Below, piece after piece: positions 42,707 through 51,037 of a DNA stretch of 64,000 bases. The position numbers and the translations under genes were made by a program. The stretch lies in contig DASTWA010000004.1 of NCBI GenBank assembly GCA_035758825.1, positions 13,225 to 77,224 of the forward strand, read 5' to 3'. Source of the DNA: JARIHD01 sp035758825. Lineage in GTDB: Bacteria; Patescibacteriota; Saccharimonadia; Saccharimonadales; UBA4665. The stretch's first letter is position 1, and the number at the start of each line of letters is the position of its first letter. The notes below the pieces were generated by a model. The model was not told where the DNA came from, ran no database searches, and was given only the letters and a program-made list of their open reading frames with translations.

Positions 42707-43777
42707 ATGATCGGAATTCTTAGCGGCTATTCGCTTATCGTGATTGCACTTTTGGCGCTCGCGTTACAGCGTTTGTACAGTAGCGTGCCTTCCCGCGAGC
42801 TAAAGCGGCTGGCAAAAAAAGGCGATCAATTGGCAAAGGTTCTGTATCGTCCGGTGGCCTACGGAGCCAGTCTGCGGGCATTCCTTTGGTTTGTGTCCGG
42901 CGTGTCAATGTCTGCCGGGCTGTTGCTCGTTTTGCCGCACATGCCCGCGCTGCTGGGGTTTTTGTTCCTGATGCTGATTGTGGTGCTTAGTATGGTTGTT
43001 GTGCCTTCGCTGCGGCTGACGGTGCATAGCGCTCAGTTTGCCGCTCTCCTCGCACCGGCCGTTGTCAGGGTCATGTGCTATGTCCATGCGCCGTTCGACT
43101 ACCTCTCGCATTTAGCGGGCCGTTACCGTGAGCTTCCGCATCACAGCCGGCTGTACGAAAAAGAAGATTTGCAGGAGTTGCTCGAAAGGCAGGAACAGCA
43201 GGCCGACAACCGGATGTCGAAAGCTGAGATTGACCTTGCCCGGCGGGCGCTGGCCTTTGATGATAAACACGCCGAAGATATCGTCCGGCCCCGTAAGCTT
43301 GCAAATCTGGTTGACGCTGACGAAGCCATTGGGCCTTTGCTGCTAGACAAGTTGCACCAAAGCGGCCAAAGCTCGTTTTTGGTCTATAAGGACGAGAAAG
43401 ACAATATCATCGGATCACTCTCCATGCGGGACGCGGTCGAAGCCAAGCAAGGCGGCAGGGTATTCGACCTGGTGCATAGCGATCTTATGTTCGTCCACGA
43501 AGATTTTACGCTCCGGCAAGTGTTGGGCGCTTTCCAAAAGACAGGCCATGCAGTCGGTGTCGTCATAAACGGATTCGAGGAGTTCGTTGGGGTTGTTACT
43601 TTGGACGATGTCATTAAAGAATTGGCTGGAGAGCCTTCTCCCGGGCTTGCCCCCGTCGATAATTACGAAGACAAGGGCGCGGTGGCCGCATATACGCCCA
43701 GGCCCTCCCAGCAAGAACAAGACATCGAGCAAGAGCCAGAGGCTACTTCCCCTGAAGCAACAGAGGTGGTAGAATAG
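42707..43777 (+). CDS. CBS-domain membrane protein, CNNM/CorC-like
   Basis: A 356-residue protein with about three to four N-terminal membrane segments (roughly 1-130). A hinge with LQELLERQEQQADNRMSKAEIDLARRAL (CNNM-type acidic helix) follows, then two CBS domains (about 185-240 and 250-310: VGVVINGFEEFVGVVTLDDVIKELAGE). The membrane part is shortened compared with CNNM ion transporters. Probably an Mg/Co efflux-related protein or an adenine-nucleotide sensor. TAAGAT (42695-42700) lies six bases before the ATG with no ribosome-binding site, a leaderless pattern. Confidence 0.8.
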   Translation: MIGILSGYSLIVIALLALALQRLYSSVPSRELKRLAKKGDQLAKVLYRPVAYGASLRAFLWFVSGVSMSAGLLLVLPHMPALLGFLFLMLIVVLSMVVVPSLRLTVHSAQFAALLAPAVVRVMCYVHAPFDYLSHLAGRYRELPHHSRLYEKEDLQELLERQEQQADNRMSKAEIDLARRALAFDDKHAEDIVRPRKLANLVDADEAIGPLLLDKLHQSGQSSFLVYKDEKDNIIGSLSMRDAVEAKQGGRVFDLVHSDLMFVHEDFTLRQVLGAFQKTGHAVGVVINGFEEFVGVVTLDDVIKELAGEPSPGLAPVDNYEDKGAVAAYTPRPSQQEQDIEQEPEATSPEATEVVE

Positions 43778-43783
43778 TACATA

Positions 43784-43882
43784 ATGACATCAGTTCAGGT
43801 GCAAGACAATATGAATCCCCGGGTCGGCAGGCAAAGCTTGGCGGCTTTCTTGCGCAACCGACCCTCAACCCGGCCGCTTTAA
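43784..43882 (+). CDS. Possible 32-codon leader ORF upstream of aspS
   Basis: ATG 43784 begins eight bases after TAGAAT (43770-43775), the arrangement seen for many starts in this window. It encodes MTSVQVQDNMNPRVGRQSLA and a further 12 residues rich in Arg and Pro, and stops at 43882, directly before the 3' arm of a long-range stem that abuts the aspS ribosome-binding site. It may be a regulatory leader peptide rather than a stable protein. Confidence 0.4.
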   Translation: MTSVQVQDNMNPRVGRQSLAAFLRNRPSTRPL

Positions 43883-43890
43883 GAACTGAT
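43789..43890 (+). promoter_or_regulatory. Structured leader RNA of aspS
   Basis: Nested inverted repeats: outer ATCAGTTC (43789-43796) with GAACTGAT (43883-43890), and an inner GGGTCGG with CCGACCC around 43819-43865, itself enclosing AAAGC/GCTTT. The aspS ribosome-binding site CAGGAG (43891-43896) follows at once. The outer arm lies inside the leader ORF, so translation of that ORF could change the fold. It lacks the T-box consensus. Confidence 0.45.
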
Positions 43891-43901
43891 CAGGAGATTT
43901 T

Positions 43902-45659
43902 ATGCGTACATACACTACATCCGCCCCAGGGCACATCGGCGAATCAATAGAGGTCAAGGGATGGGTGAACTCTCGCCGGGACCATGGCGGGCTCATTTTT
44001 ATTGACATTCGTGACCATACCTCGGTACTCCAGCTTGTGGTACACCCTGAGGCGGCTGAAGCCTTTGCCCTAGCAGAAAGTCTTCGCGACGAATTTGTAA
44101 TCAAGGCTAGCGGCAAGATTGCCGAACGCGCCGAAGAACTGAAGAACCCTAACATCGCTACCGGTAGCGTAGAGCTGGTTGTCGAACATCTCGAACTCCT
44201 TAACAAGTCCGAACCGTTGCCGATTTTGGTCAACTCAGAACAAAATGTCAGCGAAGACATGCGCCTGCGTTACCGCTACCTGGATTTGCGCCGCCCCAAA
44301 ATGCAGCACATGCTCAAGAAGCGTGCCGAGTACTACTCGTGTATGCGTTCCTACATGGAAGACCAGGAGTTTATCGAAGTGGCTACGCCGATTTTGGCCA
44401 ACTCCAGCCCTGAAGGCGCACGTGACTTTCTTATCCCGTCCAGGCTGCACCCGGGCAAATTTTATGCTTTGCCCCAGGCACCGCAGCAGTTCAAACAGCT
44501 TCTGATGGTCGGCGGTATCCCGCGCTATTACCAGTTGGCCGCTTGCTTCCGGGACGAAGATTCCCGTGCCGACCGCCTGTACGGCGAGTTTTACCAGCTC
44601 GACCTTGAAGTGGCCTTTGCCGAGAGCGGCGAAGAAATCCGAAGCCTTATGGAACCGCTGATCAAACGCCTGGTAACCGACTTTGCAGGCAAGAAACTCC
44701 TGACCGAAGACGTTCCGCGCATTCCTTATCAGGAAGCCATGGACCGCTACGGCTCCGACAAGCCAGACCTGCGGTTCGGCATGGAGCTGGTCGATCTCTC
44801 GGAGGTCTTAAAAGATTCTGGTTTCGGTGTATTTAGGAATGTGCTTACCGATGGCGGCGTTGTAAAGGCGATTTGCGTTAAGGGTGCCAGCAGTCTCAGC
44901 CGGTCACAAATAGATAAGTTTACAGAAATCGCCAAATCCGAAGGTGCCGGCGGTTTGGCTTATCTGACCTTTGAAGCTGGCGAGGTCAAATCACCAATCG
45001 CCAAATTCTTTAGTGAAGCTGAGCTACGCGCAATCCGTGAAGCGACTGGCGCCGAGGACGGCGATGTCGTCTTCTTTGGGGCTGACAAGCGCGAAAAGGT
45101 AAACAAGGTCCTAGGACGGCTTCGCAGCGAGTTTGCAGCCCACTTTAAACTGAAGGATCCGAATGTCATCGCTTTGGCCTGGGTCGTAGATTTTCCGTTC
45201 TATGAGTGGGACGAAAAGAACAATCGCCTCGACTTTGGACACAACCCATTCTCTATGCCAAAGGGCGGCGTCGAGGCTCTGGCGGCAGAAGACAAGCTGG
45301 GCATCGTAGCTGACCAGTATGACATGGTCATGAACGGCTACGAAATTTGTTCCGGGGCTGTACGCAACCACAACCCGGAGGTCATGTACAAGGTGTTTGC
45401 CCATCTCGGTTACGACGAGCATTATGTGAACGCCAAGTTCGGCGCTATGATTAACGCCTTCAAGTTCGGCGCCCCGCCACACGCTGGCTGCGCTTTTGGT
45501 GTCGACCGGATGTTTATGGAGCTCATGACCGAAGATAACATTCGCGAAATTGTCGCCTTCCCCAAGAACGGCTCGGGTTTTGACGTCATGATGAACTCAC
45601 CGAGCGTAGTCGATGACACCCAACTCAAAGAGCTCAGTATCCAATCTACAAGTGAGTAA
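43902..45659 (+). CDS. aspS: Aspartyl-tRNA synthetase
   Basis: A 585-residue class II synthetase of bacterial type. An N-terminal OB-fold anticodon-binding domain (about 1-105: VKGWVNSRRDHGGLIFIDIRDH) leads into motif 2, YYQLAACFRDEDSRADRLYGEF. The GAD insertion (about 285-400) and the motif 3 region GVDRMFMELM follow near the C-terminus, with the bacterial FPKNGSG sequence. Whether it is discriminating for tRNA-Asp or also charges tRNA-Asn cannot be told from here. CAGGAG precedes the ATG. Confidence 0.96.
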   Translation: MRTYTTSAPGHIGESIEVKGWVNSRRDHGGLIFIDIRDHTSVLQLVVHPEAAEAFALAESLRDEFVIKASGKIAERAEELKNPNIATGSVELVVEHLELLNKSEPLPILVNSEQNVSEDMRLRYRYLDLRRPKMQHMLKKRAEYYSCMRSYMEDQEFIEVATPILANSSPEGARDFLIPSRLHPGKFYALPQAPQQFKQLLMVGGIPRYYQLAACFRDEDSRADRLYGEFYQLDLEVAFAESGEEIRSLMEPLIKRLVTDFAGKKLLTEDVPRIPYQEAMDRYGSDKPDLRFGMELVDLSEVLKDSGFGVFRNVLTDGGVVKAICVKGASSLSRSQIDKFTEIAKSEGAGGLAYLTFEAGEVKSPIAKFFSEAELRAIREATGAEDGDVVFFGADKREKVNKVLGRLRSEFAAHFKLKDPNVIALAWVVDFPFYEWDEKNNRLDFGHNPFSMPKGGVEALAAEDKLGIVADQYDMVMNGYEICSGAVRNHNPEVMYKVFAHLGYDEHYVNAKFGAMINAFKFGAPPHAGCAFGVDRMFMELMTEDNIREIVAFPKNGSGFDVMMNSPSVVDDTQLKELSIQSTSE

Positions 45660-45701
45660 AATCACGGCTGTTTGGCTGGCTCTGCCGTATAGTAGCCGCT
45701 A

Positions 45702-45731
45702 ATGGACAAGAAACGGAGCCTTCAGGCATGA
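45702..45731 (+). CDS. Possible nine-codon leader peptide of pyrB
   Basis: ATG 45702, eight bases after TATAGT (45688-45693), encodes MDKKRSLQA and ends with TGA at 45729-45731. The last codons overlap the 5' arm of a terminator-like hairpin. This is the geometry of transcription-attenuation leaders, but nine codons can arise by chance. Confidence 0.35.
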   Translation: MDKKRSLQA

Positions 45732-45750
45732 TGCCCGATGGGCTCTTTTT
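45716..45750 (+). terminator. Terminator or attenuator between aspS and pyrB
   Basis: Outer stem GAGCC (45716-45720) / GGCTC (45741-45745) with an inner GGCA/TGCC hairpin, followed by TTTTT (45746-45750). A second weaker hairpin CCCGG/CCGGG (45761-45777) with TTTATTT follows. It either ends aspS or attenuates pyrB. Confidence 0.7.
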
Positions 45751-45803
45751 CTGTCTTGGCCCCGGATCTATGCCGGGTTTATTTAAATAACAAGGGGGCA
45801 ATA

Positions 45804-46721
45804 ATGAAGCACATCCTTAGCGGGCGACAATTTACAACAACGGAACTCGGTGCGGTTTTTGAACGGGCTGATTATATGCGCGGCCAAAGCCAGGATATAG
45901 GGCAGCGCCGGAAACTAATGGGCCGCCAGGCTGGCCGGATCATGACCGCGCTTTTTTATGAGCCTTCTACGCGGACTCGTCTAAGCTTTGTGTCTGCCGC
46001 CAAGCGGCTGGGAATGCACGTCATAGAAACAGAAAACGCTGCCGAATTTTCGTCTGCAGCCAAAGGAGAGACCATTGAGGACAGCACCCGTGTGGTGGCC
46101 GGCTATTCGGACGTCATCGTTATGAGGCATCGGCAAAACGGCGCGGCAGAGCGGGCGGCGGCCGTAAGCAAAGTGCCAGTGATCAATGCCGGCGACGGCA
46201 CGGGTGAGCACCCCACACAAGCACTCCTTGATTTGTACACAATCCAGGACAAAAAAGATCGCCTCGACGGCCTGCACGTAGTGGTCGGCGGTGACCTCAA
46301 ACATGGCCGGACCGCACGGTCCCTGACGCAGCTTTTGGCGCTTTATCCGGACAACCACTTCTCTTTCGTCTCAACGGCGGACCTTGGCATGGGCGAGGAC
46401 GTCAAGGAGTACTTGAGCGCAAATGGCAGCACATTCACAGAGACCGACGCTATAAATGGCCCCCTGCGGACTGCGGATGTCGTCTATTGGACGCGCATGC
46501 AGACCGAACGGCTAACGGCCGGCGAGGAAGCGCACACCAGCCTGGACTTTATACTCGGGCAAAGGGCTTTGGAGGCGATGAGACAAGATGCGATCATTAT
46601 GCATCCATTGCCACGCGTCGGTGAGATTGATCCGATCGTTGACGACGATCCGCGTGCAGCTTACTTTGAGCAGGCCCAAAACGGACTGTATGTGCGTATG
46701 GCCTTGCTGGATATGGTTTGA
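45804..46721 (+). CDS. pyrB: Aspartate carbamoyltransferase, catalytic subunit
   Basis: A 305-residue enzyme from ATG 45804 with AAGGGGG upstream. Motifs: FYEPSTRTRLSF (carbamoyl-phosphate site), HPTQALLDLYTI (aspartate side) and a C-terminal HPLPRVGEI. It condenses aspartate and carbamoyl phosphate in pyrimidine synthesis. Length and motifs are normal. No pyrI, pyrC or carbamoyl-phosphate synthetase gene is nearby, so the rest of the pathway is elsewhere or missing. Confidence 0.93.
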   Translation: MKHILSGRQFTTTELGAVFERADYMRGQSQDIGQRRKLMGRQAGRIMTALFYEPSTRTRLSFVSAAKRLGMHVIETENAAEFSSAAKGETIEDSTRVVAGYSDVIVMRHRQNGAAERAAAVSKVPVINAGDGTGEHPTQALLDLYTIQDKKDRLDGLHVVVGGDLKHGRTARSLTQLLALYPDNHFSFVSTADLGMGEDVKEYLSANGSTFTETDAINGPLRTADVVYWTRMQTERLTAGEEAHTSLDFILGQRALEAMRQDAIIMHPLPRVGEIDPIVDDDPRAAYFEQAQNGLYVRMALLDMV

Positions 46722-46766
46722 TGCATCTTCAGAGAATCCACTTGCAAGCTGGCGTATACTGAAAAT

Positions 46767-47615
46767 ATGAATGAGCAGCACCGTCCAACCCAGCCCGACG
46801 ACCTCCAAAGTGCCTCGCGTGCTATGGCCGAAGAAGGAGGGTATGATGATTATGCGAAAAAAGGGTTTTCTTACACTGCGCCAACGCACGCATTCCGCAA
46901 GCTTTTGGTGATTATATTAGTATTGCTTCTGGTTGGCGGGGCGGGCTTCGCCGCCTACTGGTTCTTTGTGAAAAAGGACGACAACAAATCAGCCGGCACT
47001 CCTACCAATACATCTTCACAGCGAACTGACGACGATAAGAATGAGGCAATGCTCATCACCGGAGAGACTGAGCACTACGTATCGAACGGGTTTATGCTTG
47101 AATTCGATTACCCCAAAGACTGGAAGGTCGATGAACCGACCGGCGAAGGCAGGCTCACCGCAACCTCGCCGGCATTGCAGCTTAAGCAGGTCGGCGGAAA
47201 GACAATTACTGGGCAGGTAGTCCTAAAGGTGCGCAACAAACAGCAGGCTTTGCCCGAGTTTGACAAGGGCAACGCGGTGGCTGTGCTGACTTCCGAAAAA
47301 GTGAATTATGCCAAGCCGAGTTCTGTCCAGCGGGGATCGACTTACCTTAGTTTTTTGGCCTACGCCGGCACGTCCCAAACTGACCGGCTTGACGGGCTGT
47401 ATATTACCGGCGATGTCGGCTACCAAAAGGGCCAAGCTATACCCAAGGCTGATTTTACCCCCGTCGATCCGGTGATTAGCGTATCGTTCGTAAAGTGCGC
47501 AGACAGTAACTGCACCGGCGAAGCGGCCACCACTGGACTCGATGCGAGTATGTGGGGACAAGCGGCACTGAGCGCTCCGTTAAAGAAAATGCTCCAGTCG
47601 CTGGTAATTAACTAG
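46767..47615 (+). CDS. Membrane-anchored lipoprotein-like protein of unknown function
   Basis: A 282-residue protein: a polar N-terminus inside (about 1-43), one membrane helix (about 44-67), a Ser/Thr/Asp linker and an extracytoplasmic alpha/beta domain (about 100-282). The stretch GFMLEFDYPKDWKVDEP resembles the opening of PsbP-like domains (strand, then YP-W-W). Two cysteines (CADSNC) may pair. TATACT (46755-46760) is six bases from the ATG and no ribosome-binding site is visible. Function unknown. Confidence 0.72.
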   Translation: MNEQHRPTQPDDLQSASRAMAEEGGYDDYAKKGFSYTAPTHAFRKLLVIILVLLLVGGAGFAAYWFFVKKDDNKSAGTPTNTSSQRTDDDKNEAMLITGETEHYVSNGFMLEFDYPKDWKVDEPTGEGRLTATSPALQLKQVGGKTITGQVVLKVRNKQQALPEFDKGNAVAVLTSEKVNYAKPSSVQRGSTYLSFLAYAGTSQTDRLDGLYITGDVGYQKGQAIPKADFTPVDPVISVSFVKCADSNCTGEAATTGLDASMWGQAALSAPLKKMLQSLVIN

Positions 47616-48141
47616 CGTTTGCCGGTTTGTTGTCGAGGGATTGCCAGATGTACCAGCAGGCTATACTTTCGTACGGCGACCAATGGTATTTGGCGGCGAT
47701 CTCTTTGACCTCGGCCGGCGACGGAGCCTGGTCCAGGCCATAGAGCAGCTTGATGCCGTTCCGTATGCCCAGATCGCCGTAGGCTAGCACGTCGAGGCGT
47801 CCCATGCAAAACATCATGAACATGTGTACGGTCCACTCGCCGATTCCTTTAACATCGGTAAGTTCGGCAATGATTTGGTCATTGCTAAGGCCCGGCAGAT
47901 GTTCGAAAGCAACCTTGCCATCTATAACATGTTGCGCGAGATCACGTACATAATTGGCTTTGGACCGGCTAAACCCGACGCTGCGTAAGTCATCAGCATC
48001 CTTGGTAAGGATTTCTTCGGGTGAGGGCAGCTTGCCGCCAAATAGGGCTTTGAACCTGTCGCGGATAGTGCCGGCGGCCTGATATGTCCGACGTATGCTA
48101 CCGGCGGTCATAGTAACGTATTTTACAGCCTCGCCACACAT
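47608..48141 (-). CDS. AlkA-like HhH-GPD DNA glycosylase with divergent N-terminus
   Basis: About 177 residues from ATG 48141; ATG 48111 is an alternative. It keeps the HhH motif LTDVKGIGEWTVHMFMMF and the catalytic aspartate context YGDLGIRNG, as in AlkA/Mag 3-methyladenine glycosylases. The N-terminal helix that normally reads IxGQQxS reads TAGSIRRTY here, so the QQ pair is missing and ~25 upstream residues are absent. The other frames upstream do not restore it. It may be a shortened but active enzyme or one with altered substrate choice. Confidence 0.78.
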   Translation of the reverse strand: MCGEAVKYVTMTAGSIRRTYQAAGTIRDRFKALFGGKLPSPEEILTKDADDLRSVGFSRSKANYVRDLAQHVIDGKVAFEHLPGLSNDQIIAELTDVKGIGEWTVHMFMMFCMGRLDVLAYGDLGIRNGIKLLYGLDQAPSPAEVKEIAAKYHWSPYESIACWYIWQSLDNKPANAS

Positions 48142-48159
48142 TTCTACTATAGTGATAGC

Positions 48160-49152
48160 ATGATTACCAACCAACCCCTCACCTTACCGACCTACAACTT
48201 TGACGCTGCTTCGGAAGTGCGGCAAGCGACGAGCGCCGACAGCGATTATAGCCGGGTTATCCGCGAGATTTATCTTCGGCGGCTGATCGATGGTACAGTA
48301 AAACAAAACGAGGCCCAAGCGGTTGCCACCGGCATTTCGATTATGGATCTTAACGACGGGAGGGTTTTGTATTCCCATAACGAGAACACCGAACAGTTTG
48401 CCGCCAGCATAAACAAGCTGCCGGTAGCCTTGTTGCTCCTGGAAGACCTACGGGCAGGAAAGATCCGGATGGGCCAGATGGTTAGCTGGGCGGAATCTGA
48501 CAGACGGGGAGGATTCGGAGATTTCGACCAGCCCGGTTCGCCCCTCCAGGCACCCCTTCGTGATGTTGTTTACGACATGCTCCATAATTCCGGCAATACT
48601 GCCGTGCGGGTCAGCGTAAACAATGTTTTGGGCGGTCCTTACGCCGTCAATGACCGTTGGGCAACGAAGCCCCAGCTAGCCAGGACCCGGTTGCAGCCGC
48701 TGGATGCTACCCGTTTTTATTTGGGCAACTCAACGCCGCATGACTCACTCTGGGCTATTCGGCAGCTCACGAAGCGCCAAGACGCGCCCGCCGTCTTTAT
48801 GCGAGATGCCATGAAGGACAATATTTTTGTCGATTTTGGCGTGCGAAGCCAATTGCCGGATAGCGATTTTTTGATTTTGGTAAATAAGATCGGCCTCCTT
48901 GACGATGCGGAGGGCAATAACCGGCACGACGTCGGCATTATATATAACACCAGGACGCACCGTCCATATGCCTATGCTTTAATGACGACCGCACCGTACA
49001 ATGCCGGTGATCCTGCGGCCACGCTTCGGGCCGACCAGTCGCTTAAAGATATAGGCGGTGCATTATTCCGCTTTGCAGGCGGCAGCAAGAGGGTAGGCGG
49101 ACAAACAAGCTCCGAAGTCCGCAATTACGTCGAGACACGTATGCGCTACTAG
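48160..49152 (+). CDS. Class A beta-lactamase-like serine hydrolase
   Basis: A 330-residue protein with the serine beta-lactamase/transpeptidase motifs: SINK at 83-86 (S-x-x-K), SGN at 144-146 (SDN position) and KIG at 243-245 (KTG position). No signal peptide or anchor is visible, unlike usual secreted beta-lactamases. It may act on cell-wall peptides or be exported by another route. TATAGT (48148-48153) is six bases before the ATG. Confidence 0.82.
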   Translation: MITNQPLTLPTYNFDAASEVRQATSADSDYSRVIREIYLRRLIDGTVKQNEAQAVATGISIMDLNDGRVLYSHNENTEQFAASINKLPVALLLLEDLRAGKIRMGQMVSWAESDRRGGFGDFDQPGSPLQAPLRDVVYDMLHNSGNTAVRVSVNNVLGGPYAVNDRWATKPQLARTRLQPLDATRFYLGNSTPHDSLWAIRQLTKRQDAPAVFMRDAMKDNIFVDFGVRSQLPDSDFLILVNKIGLLDDAEGNNRHDVGIIYNTRTHRPYAYALMTTAPYNAGDPAATLRADQSLKDIGGALFRFAGGSKRVGGQTSSEVRNYVETRMRY

Positions 49153-49171
49153 TGGTGCGTTTGCCTAAACT

Positions 49172-49202
49172 GTGGATAACCTGATAGGGTTGTCCACTTT
49201 TT
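49172..49202 (+). terminator. Intrinsic terminator after the beta-lactamase-like gene
   Basis: Ten-pair stem GTGGATAACC (49172-49181) / GGTTGTCCAC (49188-49197) with one T-G pair, then TTTTT. Confidence 0.8.
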
Positions 49203-49237
49203 GCTAGACTAATGACAGAGTATACAAAGGCAAAAAA

Positions 49238-50989
49238 ATGGCAAAACAAGCGTCGGACAACCAACTTCAAGAGTCTCCAGAAGCGCCCCCAGTGCGGCCA
49301 CACCACCGTATGTGGCACTGGACAAAGACCCACAAGAAGGTTGCTATCCCGGCGGCAATCGTCGTGGTAGCCGGACTATTGGCCGGAATACCGTTTACCA
49401 GATATGCCCTAGCAGGAGTCATCCTTAAGCAAACCTACACGGTCACCGTCCTCGACCAGCAAACCAACAAGCCGGTGTCCAGCGCGACAGTCATGCTTAA
49501 AGGCGAACAGGCCAAAACAGACAGCAAAGGCAAGGCTAGCCTCAAAACGGCTGTTGGCAATGGCCGGCTAACCGTCGAGAAGAAATACTACGCGGCCGCC
49601 AAAAAAACTGTCCTGGTCCCAATCTTCAAACAAAAGGATGTCACAGAGATTAAAATCCGTGCCACTGGCCGCCAAGTTCCCGTAACAGTCATTAATAAGA
49701 TAAGCAAACGACCGCTGGCTAACGCCAAGGTGGCTGCCTTGGGCGCGGAAGTCAAAACTGATGCCAAGGGGCAGGCTCTGCTGGTGCTTCCCGCCGACAA
49801 ACAAAAGGTAATGGCAAGCGTCTCTGCCGCCGGATATAACGAGGCCAAGGCCGAAGTGACCGTTACCACGGAAATTGTCGCAGAGAATACATACTCAATG
49901 ACCCCTGCGGGAAAAATATACTTTATGTCCCGACAAAGTGGAAAGTACGACTTAGTGAAGACTAACCTTGACGGTACGGATCGCCAAGTTGTACTAGCCG
50001 GCACAGGCACTGAGTCAGCCGATCAGTTGGGTCTTTCGAGGTCATCTAACGGCAGCTACATAGCCTTGCATGCAAGACGGGACAGCGGCAATCCTAAACT
50101 TTATCTAATAGATACGCAAAATGATGAGATGAGTGTAATGGATGAGGGTAATGCTGAGTTCACTGTAAAAGGATGGGCTGGGGACTTTTACATCTATTCT
50201 GTAACCCGTAAAGATAAGAACATGTGGGAAGCAAAACGACAAGCCCTTAAGAGTTTTGATGCTAAACGTAAGAAAATAATAACCCTCGACGAGACGGCCG
50301 CAGAGTTAATGCCAAACGCACCCTTCTGGCCGGGGGTAACTCAGCAGTATGCAGCAGAAGGGTACAATGATATCTTCATCATTAATGGTGAGATTATTTA
50401 CACCAAGGGCATACAGGCTTACTACTATGGCCCATCAAAGTTTACGATTGGCAAAGAGATTTCAATTAATAAAGTCCGCCCCGATGGCACAAACAAGAAG
50501 GTGTTAAAGGGCAGGACAGTCATAAATACGACTTCGACCTTTGTGCAAGGTTTTTGGAGCGCCTGGATTGCCGGGTACAAAATCGGCGTAGGTAGTCTCT
50601 ACTTTACCTTATCGACCGATCAAGACCATCCCTACAAATACATCAGTGGGCAGTTGCAAGACTCGGAAAAGAAATCCGTGGATGAGATATATCAAAATTA
50701 CAAACTCACTATTGTTTCGCCGTCCAAGAAGTACACCACTTGGGCGGAATGGATTGACGGCCAATCTACCGTATTTTTAGGCGATGCTAAAGCTGAGAAT
50801 GCAAAACAAATCTTTCGTGTTAAGGATGTAAGGCCTGTCGGCTGGATAGGTGATGATTACATAATACTGAACGATAAGAATTCTGGTCTGAGCATCATGT
50901 CGACCTTGGGGGGGACGCCCCTTAGAGTGTCTGATTTTACGAACATAGAAGGCGAATGGATTAATGCGGGTGAAGGTTATGCCTATTAA
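49238..50989 (+). CDS. Membrane-anchored protein with regulatory-like Ig domains and propeller-like C-terminus
   Basis: A 583-residue protein. It has a cytoplasmic basic N-terminus, one membrane segment (about 35-58) and two carboxypeptidase-regulatory/PEGA-like beta repeats (about 65-140 and 142-215, each with PV-x-V-x(3)-K-x-PLANA and TDAKGQALL). A domain with TolB-like repeats follows (YFMSRQSGKYDLVKTNLDGTDRQVVL, and further GLSIMSTLGGTPLRV). Paralogous to the next gene. Topology puts the repeats outside the cell; binding of peptides or glycans is inferred. Confidence 0.78.
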   Translation: MAKQASDNQLQESPEAPPVRPHHRMWHWTKTHKKVAIPAAIVVVAGLLAGIPFTRYALAGVILKQTYTVTVLDQQTNKPVSSATVMLKGEQAKTDSKGKASLKTAVGNGRLTVEKKYYAAAKKTVLVPIFKQKDVTEIKIRATGRQVPVTVINKISKRPLANAKVAALGAEVKTDAKGQALLVLPADKQKVMASVSAAGYNEAKAEVTVTTEIVAENTYSMTPAGKIYFMSRQSGKYDLVKTNLDGTDRQVVLAGTGTESADQLGLSRSSNGSYIALHARRDSGNPKLYLIDTQNDEMSVMDEGNAEFTVKGWAGDFYIYSVTRKDKNMWEAKRQALKSFDAKRKKIITLDETAAELMPNAPFWPGVTQQYAAEGYNDIFIINGEIIYTKGIQAYYYGPSKFTIGKEISINKVRPDGTNKKVLKGRTVINTTSTFVQGFWSAWIAGYKIGVGSLYFTLSTDQDHPYKYISGQLQDSEKKSVDEIYQNYKLTIVSPSKKYTTWAEWIDGQSTVFLGDAKAENAKQIFRVKDVRPVGWIGDDYIILNDKNSGLSIMSTLGGTPLRVSDFTNIEGEWINAGEGYAY

Positions 50990-51037
50990 CTACTTGTTGC
51001 TGACGCCCCGAGTGCCTTCTGATAGACTAGGTGTACA

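Noticed and set aside
43784..43901. T-box riboswitch ahead of aspS
   Set aside because: No T-box bulge consensus or terminator/antiterminator pair is present; only the nested stems described above.
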